Positions 1 to 8,575 of a stretch of DNA of 62,628 bases are shown here, one piece after another. The notes below the pieces were generated by a model that was given only the letters and a program-made list of their open reading frames with translations, did not search any database and was not told the DNA's origin. The DNA is from an uncultured Lachnospiraceae bacterium (lineage in GTDB: Bacteria; Bacillota; Clostridia; Lachnospirales; Lachnospiraceae). A program made the translations under genes and the position numbers. Positions within the stretch are counted from its first letter, which is position 1. Each line of letters begins with the position of its first letter. The stretch spans positions 1-62,628 of the forward strand of contig CALWSG010000031.1 of the NCBI GenBank assembly GCA_944384155.1, given 5' to 3'.

Positions 1-406
1 ATAGTCCTTTTAAGGAGCCAGAATTTCCCGGCATTTTCAAAAAGGCTTTTCTGTGATTTTCCATTTCTGTTCCCTGATTTTACACAAAAACCTAAGGACA
101 GTGAATTATTTAATTTTATGGTATTCATACTGCTTTCCCACCTTTATCGCTAATCTTTATATATATAAAATATCGTCATAAATCCTCATGATATTTACAT
201 CAAATTCTATGCAATAAATCTAATTTTTAAAATGTATATTGATATTATAAATAATTTAGGCTATACTTTACGCGTATATTTGGCTTTGGAATAAGTTTCC
301 TTATACATATATTTCCACTATGAATACAGGAGAAATATTGATATACTGTGAGGGAAAACTTATGGCAGAATGTATGAAATGAAAATGCAGCAGGAGGAAT
401 TGTTGA
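1..406. other. Non-coding region upstream of the OPT transporter operon
   Basis: This AT-rich stretch holds no convincing gene on either strand. Its downstream part carries a sigma-A-type promoter (239-267) and the ribosome site AGGAGG at 392-397 for the transporter gene. The first 230 bases contain no recognisable structure. A very short reading frame starting near 363 has only a few codons and is not called. Confidence 0.6.
239..267 (+). promoter_or_regulatory. Predicted sigma-A promoter of the OPT operon
   Basis: TTGATA (239-244) and TATACT (262-267) are separated by exactly 17 bases, a good match to the housekeeping consensus. The start site would lie about 130 bases upstream of the transporter ATG, leaving a long untranslated leader with no obvious riboswitch. 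Confidence 0.6.
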
Positions 407-2353
407 ATGAAAGAAACTAATAAAGGGAAAGAATTTAAGCCATATATAAGTGCAGACAGGGTGGTGCCGGAGCTTACATTTACTTCGGTTATAGCAGGAA
501 TCATACTTGCAGTTGTGTTCGGTGCGGCAAATGCCTATCTGGGACTGAGAGTAGGTATGACAATATCAGCATCTATACCTGCGGCAGTTATAGGTATGGG
601 TATCATAAAAGTTCTGTTTAGAAAGAATTCGGTTCTTGAGGGAAATATGATTCAGACTATAGGCTCATCGGGAGAATCACTTGCGGCAGGTGCTATATTT
701 ACAATGCCCGCACTGTTCCTGTGGGCATCCGAGGGGCTTATGGAGACACCAAGTATAGTGGAGATAACACTTATAGCATTGTTTGGAGGTGTACTTGGAA
801 TATTTTTTATGGTGCCGTTAAGGAAGGCATTAATAGTGAAGGAGCATGGAATTCTTCCTTATCCCGAAGGTACTGCCTGTGCAGAGGTAATGCTTGCAGG
901 AGAGGAGGGAGGACAAAGTGCCTCAAAGGTATTTATAGGTATGGGCATCGGTGCCGGAATAAAGTTTATTATTGACGGATTAAAGGCGGCAAGCGGTACT
1001 GCTGTTTTGGCGGTGGACAAGCTGAGAACAGAGATAAGCACAGAGGTTTATCCTGCACTTGTTTCGGTGGGTTATATATGCGGTATTAAAATATCATCAT
1101 ATATGTTTGCCGGAGGTGTGCTTGGCTGGCTTGTACTTATTCCAATGATAGGCTTGTTTGGTGCTGATACGGTGTTATATCCGGGAGATACTACCATATA
1201 TGAAATGTGGAAAGCTGATGGAGCAAGTGTACTTTGGAGCAATTATATAAGATATATAGGAGCAGGAGCCGTTGCGGCAGGAGGTATTATAAGCCTTATA
1301 AAAACACTGCCTCTCATAATCAGAACATTTAAGGAAGCAATTATAGGATTAAAGAGTACGGAGGGAGAGGCTAAAAGCACGCTTCGTACAGACCAGGATT
1401 TAAAAATCACATATATACTTGGCGGTATACTTATTGTAATAGTGTTAATAGCAATATCACCATCTGTTCCCGTAAACCTTTTGGGAGCAGTGATAATAGC
1501 AGTATTCGGCTTCTTCTTTGCAACAGTATCTTCAAGAATGGTAGGACTTATAGGAAGCAGCAACAATCCCGTATCAGGTATGGCTATAGCAACACTTTTA
1601 ATAGCAACACTTTTATTAAAGGCGTCAGGAATGACAGGAATGGCGGGAATGACAGGAGCTATTGCCATAGGCTCGATAATATGTATTATTGCAGCAATGG
1701 CAGGTGATACATCACAGGACCTTAAGGCAGGATATATACTTGGAGCGACACCGAAAAAGCAGCAGATAGGAGAGCTTTTCGGTGCAGTTGTATCGGCACT
1801 GGCAATAGGTGGAGTACTGTACCTGTTAAATGAGGCATGGGGCTTTGGAACAGAGGAGCTTGCAGCTCCACAGGCAACCCTTATGAAAATGATAGTAGAA
1901 GGCGTTATGGGAGGAGAACTTCCGTGGGGACTTGTATTTATAGGTGTGTTTATTGCAATAGTTGTGGAAATATTAAGAATACCTGTACTTCCTGTGGCAA
2001 TAGGTTTATATTTACCGTTAGAGCTGACTACATGCATTATGGTTGGAGGTGCCGTACGCTGGTTTGTTGAGAGCAGAAAATATAAGAATGAAGCAGAGAA
2101 GGAAAATGTAATAAACAGCGGCGTATTAGGCTGCTCCGGAATGATAGCCGGCGAGGGAATTGTAGGAATAATTTTGGCAATATTTGCTATCATACCTGTT
2201 GGAAGCAGAACTGTGTCAGATGTGCTGGCAAAAGCAGGCAACGTTATAAATACAGGTCAGATAGGAGGGCTTGTAATATTGGTGCTTATAGTCCTTGCAG
2301 TACTTAAATTGACTATATGGAGCAAAAGGTCAGAAGAAACGGGACAGAAATAG
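407..2353 (+). CDS. OPT family oligopeptide transporter
   Basis: Integral membrane importer of the oligopeptide transporter superfamily, prokaryotic branch. Known members take up short peptides or metal chelates with protons; the substrate here is not determinable. The 648-residue product is hydrophobic almost throughout, with roughly 14-16 likely membrane spans. Family signatures seen are NMIQTIGSSGES near residue 79, LPYPEGTACAEVM near 150 and NNPVSGM near 386. The ATG has AGGAGG nine bases upstream. It heads a run of closely spaced genes (PqqD-like, Dabb, DHH) with gaps of about 20-25 bases, suggesting one transcript, though the functional link is unclear. Confidence 0.92.
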   Translation: MKETNKGKEFKPYISADRVVPELTFTSVIAGIILAVVFGAANAYLGLRVGMTISASIPAAVIGMGIIKVLFRKNSVLEGNMIQTIGSSGESLAAGAIFTMPALFLWASEGLMETPSIVEITLIALFGGVLGIFFMVPLRKALIVKEHGILPYPEGTACAEVMLAGEEGGQSASKVFIGMGIGAGIKFIIDGLKAASGTAVLAVDKLRTEISTEVYPALVSVGYICGIKISSYMFAGGVLGWLVLIPMIGLFGADTVLYPGDTTIYEMWKADGASVLWSNYIRYIGAGAVAAGGIISLIKTLPLIIRTFKEAIIGLKSTEGEAKSTLRTDQDLKITYILGGILIVIVLIAISPSVPVNLLGAVIIAVFGFFFATVSSRMVGLIGSSNNPVSGMAIATLLIATLLLKASGMTGMAGMTGAIAIGSIICIIAAMAGDTSQDLKAGYILGATPKKQQIGELFGAVVSALAIGGVLYLLNEAWGFGTEELAAPQATLMKMIVEGVMGGELPWGLVFIGVFIAIVVEILRIPVLPVAIGLYLPLELTTCIMVGGAVRWFVESRKYKNEAEKENVINSGVLGCSGMIAGEGIVGIILAIFAIIPVGSRTVSDVLAKAGNVINTGQIGGLVILVLIVLAVLKLTIWSKRSEETGQK

Positions 2354-2378
2354 CACATATGTATAGCGGAGAAAATAA

Positions 2379-2720
2379 ATGAAGAGAAGGAAAGATTACA
2401 ATTATCTTGATTTAGTGCCCACAATCAGAACTGATTTAAATTGGAAGGAAAAAGACAGCGGAGCAGTTGTTATTATAAGGGAAAATAGGGGAATTACCTT
2501 TAGAATAGCTCATAGGCTGTACGGAACTCCAAGAGAAACGAAGATAACTCTTGACGAGTACGGTAATTTTATATGGCATTTAATAGACGGCAAAAATTCC
2601 GTGTATGCCATTGCACTTAAGGTAAAGGATAAATACGGAGAAAAGGCTGAGCCGCTGTTTGAGCGAATCTGTAAGTATTTTAAAATACTTGAGGATAATA
2701 AATTTGTAGTAATGAGTTGA
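2379..2720 (+). CDS. PqqD-like peptide-recognition protein
   Basis: A 113-residue soluble protein with the PqqD pattern. Its second half has the aligned core YGNFIWHLIDGKNSV near residues 58-72, followed by a helical region with KVKDKYGE and FKILEDNKFV. PqqD domains form the RiPP recognition element, a winged-helix fold that binds leader peptides for radical SAM or other modifying enzymes. No modifying enzyme or precursor peptide is recognisable nearby, so this is an orphan PqqD-like protein and its partner is unknown. A GGAG ribosome site lies just before the ATG, and the gene follows the OPT transporter by 25 bases. Confidence 0.8.
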   Translation: MKRRKDYNYLDLVPTIRTDLNWKEKDSGAVVIIRENRGITFRIAHRLYGTPRETKITLDEYGNFIWHLIDGKNSVYAIALKVKDKYGEKAEPLFERICKYFKILEDNKFVVMS

Positions 2721-2739
2721 CGCAGGGAGGCATATAAAA

Positions 2740-3042
2740 ATGGTAAAGCACATAATATTGTGGCAGTTAAAGGATGAACTGTCCCGGGAAGAAAAGAAAA
2801 ATGTTAAGGCAGGCATAAAGGAAGGTCTGGAAGGACTTAAGGGGAAAATTCCCGGTCTTGTGGACATACGTGTGGAAACGGAGGGACTTCCTTCGTCAAA
2901 TGCAGATGTGATGCTTGATTCGTTATTTGAAACAGAGGATGCATTAAAGGAGTACGCAGTACACCCTGAGCACGTAAAGGTGGCTGACGGAAAAGTGCGT
3001 CCTTATACGAAAACAAGAGTGTGCCTTGACTATGAGGTATAG
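2740..3042 (+). CDS. Dabb (stress-responsive alpha-beta barrel) domain protein
   Basis: A 100-residue protein beginning MVKHIILWQLKDEL, the usual opening of the Dabb family, in which a short strand is followed by a helix. The later segment (DALKEYAVHPEHVKVADGKVRP, split around residues 68-88) is the second family hallmark. Family members are small dimeric ferredoxin-like barrels. Some plant and fungal relatives are stress-induced or catalytic, but bacterial ones mostly have no assigned reaction. It sits 19 bases after the PqqD-like gene and 24 bases before the DHH gene, apparently in the same transcript. Length is normal for the family and no signal peptide is present. Confidence 0.85.
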   Translation: MVKHIILWQLKDELSREEKKNVKAGIKEGLEGLKGKIPGLVDIRVETEGLPSSNADVMLDSLFETEDALKEYAVHPEHVKVADGKVRPYTKTRVCLDYEV

Positions 3043-3066
3043 AAAGCCGAATAGGGGGAATGGAAT

Positions 3067-4557
3067 ATGAAGCTTGGTACGCTGGAAAAGTACAACAATA
3101 TAGTTATACAGATGCATGACAATCCTGACGCCGATGCCATGGGGTCAGGGTATGCGCTGTATGTATACTTTAAGTCCAAGGGCAAAAACGTAAGACTTAT
3201 ATACGGCGGCTCAAAAAAAATATCAAAGAGCAATATACTTCTCATGATAAAGGAAATGGATATACCGGTAGAATATGTAGAAAAGCTGGAAAAACCGGAG
3301 CTGCTTATTACAGTGGACTGCCAGTACGGAGAGGGGAACGTACAGTATTTTGAGGCAGAAAATATAGCTATGGTAGACCATCATAATACCGGAAGAATGT
3401 CGGGAGAGATGGCAGAGATACGAAATCATATAGCAAGCTGCTCCACCATATGCTTTGATATGCTGATGGCGGAGGGCTTTGATATTAACGGAAACACTTC
3501 AGTTGCAACGGCACTTTACTATGGGCTTTTTATGGACAGCAATGAGCTGTCAGAGATAAGCCATCCCCTTGAGTATGATATGATTGATTTTCTTCAGACA
3601 GATAAAGCGCTTGTAAACAGGCTTACACACTCAAACTTCACCCTTGAGGAAATGGAGACGGCAGGAATAGCTATGATAAGATACAGCTATGATAAAAATA
3701 AAAGGCTGTCAGTTATAAAATCCAAGCCCTGTGATCCTAATATACTTGGATTGGTGGGTGACCTTGTTCTGCAGGTGGACAGTATAGATGTATGTGTTAT
3801 TTTTAATGAAAGTCCTGAGGGCTATAAGCTTTCCGTAAGGAGCTGTGTTCCTGATGTGGCGGCAAATGATATGGCCGAATTTTTAACTGAGGGCATAGGC
3901 AACGGAGGAGGGCATATCCATAAGGCAGGAGGCTTTATCAATAAAAATAAGTACATCAGGGTATACGGTGATATGGGGATAGAATCCTATGTTTTTGGAA
4001 GGCTGGAAAAATATTATGACAGCTATGACGTTGTGTATGCCAGAGACGGAATTAAGAATATAACAGGCTTTGAGCTATACAGAAAAAAGCCGTATACATA
4101 TGGATATGTTAAAACAACAGATTTGTTCCATGAAGGAACACAGTGCAAGGTAAGAACATACAAGGGAGACGTGTATGTAAAAGCCTCCGATAAAACATAT
4201 CTTATAATAGGGTATTACGGAGAGGTTCACTGCCTTGACAGGGAAGATTTGGAAAAGCAGTATTTACTTAAAAACGAAAAGTTTCAGGGAAGCTTTGAGT
4301 ATGCTCCGTCAGTGAGAAGCCTGATAGACGACATGGTTTATGAGCTTATTCCATATGCCAGGCAGTGTGTATACAGGGAAGAAGTAAGAATCCTTGCCAA
4401 GCACCTTGAGAATCCTACAAAGGTATTTTCCGAGAGAAATGAAGAACAATATATGTACGGAAATTCTGACGATTACATATGCTGTTCTTATAATGACAGG
4501 CATGATATTTATCTTGTGAAGAAAGAAGTGTTTGAGGAAGCCTACAGTAAAATGTGA
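3067..4557 (+). CDS. DHH family phosphoesterase with a C-terminal extension
   Basis: Member of the DHH/DHHA1 superfamily, whose bacterial members hydrolyse nanoRNA, pAp or cyclic dinucleotides using two divalent metals. Metal-binding motifs are visible in order: HDNPDADAMGSG at 17-28, an aspartate in TVDCQYG near 84, and VDHHNTG at 103-109, the name-giving motif. The substrate-binding DHHA1 motif GNGGGHIHKAGG occurs near 278-289. NrnA/GdpP-type catalytic cores are about 320 residues, whereas this protein is 496; the region after about residue 330 has no recognised domain. No membrane segment, PAS or GGDEF domain precedes the core, so it is not a GdpP. It ends the OPT-headed gene run. Confidence 0.85.
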   Translation: MKLGTLEKYNNIVIQMHDNPDADAMGSGYALYVYFKSKGKNVRLIYGGSKKISKSNILLMIKEMDIPVEYVEKLEKPELLITVDCQYGEGNVQYFEAENIAMVDHHNTGRMSGEMAEIRNHIASCSTICFDMLMAEGFDINGNTSVATALYYGLFMDSNELSEISHPLEYDMIDFLQTDKALVNRLTHSNFTLEEMETAGIAMIRYSYDKNKRLSVIKSKPCDPNILGLVGDLVLQVDSIDVCVIFNESPEGYKLSVRSCVPDVAANDMAEFLTEGIGNGGGHIHKAGGFINKNKYIRVYGDMGIESYVFGRLEKYYDSYDVVYARDGIKNITGFELYRKKPYTYGYVKTTDLFHEGTQCKVRTYKGDVYVKASDKTYLIIGYYGEVHCLDREDLEKQYLLKNEKFQGSFEYAPSVRSLIDDMVYELIPYARQCVYREEVRILAKHLENPTKVFSERNEEQYMYGNSDDYICCSYNDRHDIYLVKKEVFEEAYSKM

Positions 4558-4615
4558 TAAAATGTTTAATTAAAATGAAATTTTATATAATAAATATTGA
4601 AAAATCAATGAACCT

Positions 4616-4660
4616 GATGTAAAATAAATGAAAGGTAAATCCTTTCATTTATTTTACATC
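4616..4660 (+). promoter_or_regulatory. Perfect 20-bp inverted repeat (hairpin) before lrgA
   Basis: Bases 4616-4635 and 4641-4660 are exact reverse complements with a five-base loop (TAAAT). The right arm ends six bases before the lrgA ribosome site GGAGG (4666-4670). The stem is AT-rich and not followed by a T run, so it is unlikely to be a simple terminator. It could be an operator, a protein-binding RNA element or an mRNA-stabilising structure. Confidence 0.85.
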
Positions 4661-4675
4661 TGTTTGGAGGCAGCT

Positions 4676-5056
4676 ATGAAGTACTTAAGACAGTTGGGAA
4701 TAATAATGGTTATAACATTTATGGGAGAAATGTTAAAAGAAGTTATTCCTCTTGCCATACCGGCAAGCATATATGGGTTGCTGCTTATGCTTGCAGCGTT
4801 AATGACAAAGGCAGTTAGGCTTGAAGATGTAAAGGAGACGGCAGATTTTCTAATAGAAATCATGCCTGTAATGTTCATACCGGCAGCAGCAGAGCTGGTT
4901 GTTTCGTGGGGTATTTTGCAGGATATACTTATACCGGTAATAGTAATAACACTGGTAACAACAGTGGCGGTTATGGCTGTGTCAGGCAGGGTAACCCAGT
5001 CTGTTATACGGTTTGAGAAAAAGAGGAAAGAAAAAAATGAAAGAAATAATAAGTAA
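4676..5056 (+). CDS. lrgA: CidA/LrgA family holin-like membrane protein
   Basis: A 126-residue membrane protein with four predicted spans, of the CidA/LrgA family. Members are holin-like and modulate murein hydrolase activity and cell lysis, or act in pyruvate uptake together with LrgB. The family look is clear: an opening hydrophobic helix, then IPLAIPASIYGLLLMLAAL, and a central FIPAAAELV. The ATG at 4676 is chosen because GGAGG lies five bases upstream. An in-frame ATG at 4628 falls inside the hairpin stem and has no ribosome site. The gene overlaps lrgB by 20 bases, so translation is probably coupled. Confidence 0.88.
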   Translation: MKYLRQLGIIMVITFMGEMLKEVIPLAIPASIYGLLLMLAALMTKAVRLEDVKETADFLIEIMPVMFIPAAAELVVSWGILQDILIPVIVITLVTTVAVMAVSGRVTQSVIRFEKKRKEKNERNNK

Positions 5057-5729
5057 TTCAGCCTTTTTTGGAGTGTTTATCAGCCTTGTGGGATATGAAG
5101 CAGGGCTTTTTTTGAAAAAAAAGATAAGGCATCCTTTGGTAAATCCCCTGTTGATATCAATTATATTTGTTATAGTAATACTTGTAGTTCTTAATATTGA
5201 TTACGAAAGATATCATCAGGGCGCAAAGTATATAAGCTATCTTTTGACGCCTGCAACAGTATGTCTTGCGGTTCCTCTTTATGAGCAGATAAGCCTTCTT
5301 AAAAATAACTGGAAAGCCATAATTATGGGAATAGTATCGGGAGTTATCACATCTATGTCAAGTGTCCTTTTATTATCACTTGTGTTTGGTCTAAGCCATG
5401 AAGAGTATGTTACATTGCTTCCAAAGTCAATAACCACAGCCATAGGAATGGAATTGTCAAAGGAAACAGGAGGCATAGTAACTATTACAGTTACTGTTAT
5501 TATTATTACGGGAATATTTGGAAACGTAATAGCTGAAGGAGTGTGCAGGCTTTTTAGGATACATGAGCCTGTAGCAAAAGGAATAGGGATAGGAACATCG
5601 GCACATGCAGTCGGAACAACAAAGGCAATGGAAATGGGACAGGAGGAAGGTGCCATGAGCAGTCTGGCCATAGCGGTGGCAGGCTTGCTGACAGCGGCAG
5701 GGGTATCTGTTTTTGCAGGTCTGATGTAG
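5037..5729 (+). CDS. lrgB: CidB/LrgB family membrane protein
   Basis: A 230-residue integral membrane partner of LrgA. The signature GTSAHAVGTTKAMEMGQEEG near the C-terminus is highly characteristic of CidB/LrgB, and the order lrgA-lrgB matches the usual operon. The pair is known in Firmicutes as a lysis-modulating or pyruvate-transport module. ATG 5037 is preferred over upstream in-frame alternatives because it follows GAGGAAAG and begins the typical hydrophobic N-terminus (MKEIISNSAFFG). The pilB gene begins 25 bases after it, with no terminator visible between, so read-through into the pilus locus is possible. Confidence 0.9.
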   Translation: MKEIISNSAFFGVFISLVGYEAGLFLKKKIRHPLVNPLLISIIFVIVILVVLNIDYERYHQGAKYISYLLTPATVCLAVPLYEQISLLKNNWKAIIMGIVSGVITSMSSVLLLSLVFGLSHEEYVTLLPKSITTAIGMELSKETGGIVTITVTVIIITGIFGNVIAEGVCRLFRIHEPVAKGIGIGTSAHAVGTTKAMEMGQEEGAMSSLAIAVAGLLTAAGVSVFAGLM

Positions 5730-5754
5730 TATATTATAATTCAGAGGTAAGCAG

Positions 5755-7458
5755 ATGAACTATACAAGAAAAAGAGAGCGATTAGGCGATATTCTTATAA
5801 ATAGGGGGATTATCAGTCAGGAACAGCTTGCTTCAGCCTTGGATGAACAGAAAAAGAGAGGACTTTTTCTTGGGGAAACCTTGGTTGAGCTTGGGTATGT
5901 TACACAGAAAAAGCTTAATCAGGTTTTATGTGAGCATTTGAATATTGATTTTGTGGATATAAGAATAACAGAACCTAATGATGAGGTGTTTAATCTTCTT
6001 GAAGAGAGTATAATGAGAAAGTATACACTGATTCCATTTGATTATTCTGATAACAATGCAGGTTCCATAAAGGTTGCAATGGCAGACCCTATGAATATTT
6101 TGGCACAGGACGATATAAATATTGTGACGGGTATGCAGGTAGAGCCGTATCTTGCCAATGGCAGGGATATAAAGTCATATCTGGATAAAAGATTTGGAAA
6201 AAGACAAGCCCAAAACATTGTGGAAATGTATAAGCGGGAGCAGGGTTATACAGAGGAGAGCAATGATGAAGACAGGGCAAGAAAAGAAGAAATACAGAAT
6301 GCACCTATAGTACAGCTTGTAAACAGCATTATAGAGCAGGCGGTGAGACAGCGTGCAAGCGATATACATATTGAGCCCTTTGACAATATGATAAGGGTCA
6401 GATACCGTATTGACGGAAGTCTTGTGGAGGCAATTACATATGATAAGGCACTTATGCAGGCTATTACTGCAAGAGTAAAGATTATGTCTGATATGGATAT
6501 ATCGGAAAAGAGAAAACCTCAGGACGGGAGAACGACAGTTAAGGTAGACAACAGAGAGTATGACATAAGAGTGTCAAATCTGCCAACTATTTACGGTGAA
6601 AAAATAGTTATGAGGCTTGCGGCAAAGGAAACCTTTAAACGTGATACAAAAGAGCTTGGACTATCAGACAGAGATTTAGTAAAATTTAGAAATATATTGA
6701 AAAATCCTAACGGAATAATTCTTGTAACGGGGCCGACGGGAAGCGGAAAATCTACCACACTTTATACAGCATTATGTGATTTAAACAGAGATGATGTAAA
6801 TATTATAACTGTGGAGGATCCGGTAGAGGCAAATATAGACGGAATAAATCAGGTTCAGGTAAATGTGAAGGCAAATCTTACATTTGCGTCAGTTTTGCGT
6901 TCAATACTCAGACAGGACCCGGATATTATTATGATAGGAGAAATAAGGGATTCGGAAACTGCTCAGATAGCAGTGAGAGCTTCCATTACAGGTCATCTTG
7001 TTGTAAGTACTCTTCACACAAACAGCACGGGAAGCTCAATATCACGTCTTGTGGATATGGGGGTGGAGCCATATTTATTAGCTGATTCCCTTGCAGGCAT
7101 AGTAGCACAGAGGCTTATAAAAAGATTATGCAGCTGTAAAAAGGAAGTGGAAGCTACTGATGATGAAAAGCGTAAGCTGGGAGCACCACCGGAAAGAGAG
7201 CTTAAAATATATAAGCCGTGCGGCTGCAAGCTGTGTAATCAGACAGGTTATTACGGCAGAATAGGTATATATGAAATTATGCAGATAACCCCGGCTATTA
7301 AAAAGCTTATATCAAAAAATGCAGATGCATCAGAGATAAATGAACAGGCAATCAGGGAAGGCATGAGTACACTGAAAAAATCAGCAGCATCATATGTAAT
7401 GGAAGGGATAACCTCTATAGATGAAATGATGCGAATAAGCTATGAGATAGAAGAATAA
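5755..7458 (+). CDS. pilB: Type IV pilus assembly ATPase PilB
   Basis: Cytoplasmic hexameric ATPase that powers pilus extension (GspE/PilB family, 567 residues, normal length). An N-terminal MshEN-type region (residues 1-150, RLGDILINRGIISQEQLASA) precedes the ATPase core. The core has Walker A GPTGSGKSTT near 325, an aspartate box, Walker B DPDIIMIGEIRD near 388 and the His box STLHTNSTGSS near 420. A tetracysteine zinc knuckle, CSCKK near 459 and CGCKLCNQTG near 489, separates PilB/GspE from PilT. It is the first gene of the pilus locus, 23 bases ahead of pilT. Confidence 0.95.
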   Translation: MNYTRKRERLGDILINRGIISQEQLASALDEQKKRGLFLGETLVELGYVTQKKLNQVLCEHLNIDFVDIRITEPNDEVFNLLEESIMRKYTLIPFDYSDNNAGSIKVAMADPMNILAQDDINIVTGMQVEPYLANGRDIKSYLDKRFGKRQAQNIVEMYKREQGYTEESNDEDRARKEEIQNAPIVQLVNSIIEQAVRQRASDIHIEPFDNMIRVRYRIDGSLVEAITYDKALMQAITARVKIMSDMDISEKRKPQDGRTTVKVDNREYDIRVSNLPTIYGEKIVMRLAAKETFKRDTKELGLSDRDLVKFRNILKNPNGIILVTGPTGSGKSTTLYTALCDLNRDDVNIITVEDPVEANIDGINQVQVNVKANLTFASVLRSILRQDPDIIMIGEIRDSETAQIAVRASITGHLVVSTLHTNSTGSSISRLVDMGVEPYLLADSLAGIVAQRLIKRLCSCKKEVEATDDEKRKLGAPPERELKIYKPCGCKLCNQTGYYGRIGIYEIMQITPAIKKLISKNADASEINEQAIREGMSTLKKSAASYVMEGITSIDEMMRISYEIEE

Positions 7459-7481
7459 TTATCTTAAAAGGAGAAGGCAGC

Positions 7482-8543
7482 ATGGTTACATTTGAAGAAT
7501 TATTAAATGCAGCAATGGAAAAAAAGGCATCAGATTTGCATCTGACGGTAGGCTTGCCTCCAAAGGTAAGAATAGATGGAGAGCTTGTTGACTTGGGATA
7601 TCCAAAGCTTGCGCCTGCTGATGTGGAGGCAGTGGCCGGCATGCTTATGAATGATAAGCAGAGAGACATATTTGAGGAGTATGGAGAGCTTGACTTTGCT
7701 TTTTCCGTGCCTCAGGTGGGGCGTTTCAGAATAAATGTATTTAAGCAGAGAGGCTCGGTAGCCTGCTCAATAAGAGTGGTGGGAACGGTAGTGCCTGCAC
7801 CGGAAGAGCTTGGAGTTCCTCAGTCGGTAATTAATTTGTATAATAAAAAAAGAGGGCTTGTCCTTGTAACAGGTCCCACGGGAAGCGGAAAATCCACAAC
7901 TCTTGCTGCAATTATTAATAAAATTAATCAGGAAAGAAATGCACATGTAATAACATTGGAGGATCCTATAGAATATCTTCACACCCACAATAAGGCAATG
8001 ATTAACCAAAGGGAGGTAGGTCTTGATACCACGTCCTATGCAAGGGCGTTAAGAGCAGCGCTGAGAGAGGATCCTGATGTTATACTGGTAGGGGAAATGA
8101 GAGATTTGGAGACAATATCTACCGCAATTACGGCGGCTGAGACGGGACATCTTGTATTTTCAACACTCCACACAATAGGAGCGGCGGCAACCATAGACCG
8201 TATAATAGATGTGTTTCCTCCGGATCAGCAGCAGCAGATACGAATACAGTTATCTGTAGTGCTTGAGGCAGTAATATCCCAGCAGCTTATCCCGGCAATG
8301 CATAAAAAGGGAAGGGTGGCAGCCTTTGAGGTTATGCACGGAACAGTGCCAATAAGAAACCTTATAAGAGAAGGAAAAACTTATCAGATAGCCACCGTTA
8401 TCCAGACAGGAAGAAAGGAAGGCATGAAGACTATGGATGACGCGTTGATAGAGCTTTCCGTAAAGGGGCAGATAAGTCCTGAAGACGCCGTAAATTATGC
8501 ACAGGATATTGCGTATGTTGAAAAAAGAGTAGGTATATTTTAA
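7482..8543 (+). CDS. pilT: Type IV pilus retraction ATPase PilT
   Basis: Retraction motor of the type IV pilus, 353 residues, of typical PilT length and lacking the N-terminal MshEN domain and zinc knuckle of PilB. Visible motifs are the N-terminal MEKKASDLHLTVG, Walker A GPTGSGKSTT near 131, Walker B DPDVILVGEMRD, the His box STLHT, and the PilT-specific VPIRNLIREGKTYQ near 290, corresponding to the AIRNLIRE motif needed for retraction. Presence of PilT argues for dynamic pili used in twitching, adhesion retraction or DNA uptake. The start has an AAGGAG ribosome site. It lies between pilB and pilC in the same orientation. Confidence 0.95.
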   Translation: MVTFEELLNAAMEKKASDLHLTVGLPPKVRIDGELVDLGYPKLAPADVEAVAGMLMNDKQRDIFEEYGELDFAFSVPQVGRFRINVFKQRGSVACSIRVVGTVVPAPEELGVPQSVINLYNKKRGLVLVTGPTGSGKSTTLAAIINKINQERNAHVITLEDPIEYLHTHNKAMINQREVGLDTTSYARALRAALREDPDVILVGEMRDLETISTAITAAETGHLVFSTLHTIGAAATIDRIIDVFPPDQQQQIRIQLSVVLEAVISQQLIPAMHKKGRVAAFEVMHGTVPIRNLIREGKTYQIATVIQTGRKEGMKTMDDALIELSVKGQISPEDAVNYAQDIAYVEKRVGIF

Positions 8544-8575
8544 CCGGCAAAAAACGGGAAAAGGGGGTATTGTAT

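Noticed and set aside
1243..2241. Long open frame on the minus strand inside the OPT gene
   Set aside because: It is a shadow of the plus-strand transporter: composition follows the opposite strand, no ribosome site or family motif is visible, and the plus-strand gene has clear OPT signatures.
4628..4675. Longer N-terminus for LrgA starting at 4628
   Set aside because: That ATG lies in the hairpin stem and lacks a ribosome site; the start at 4676 has GGAGG five bases upstream and begins the family's first helix.
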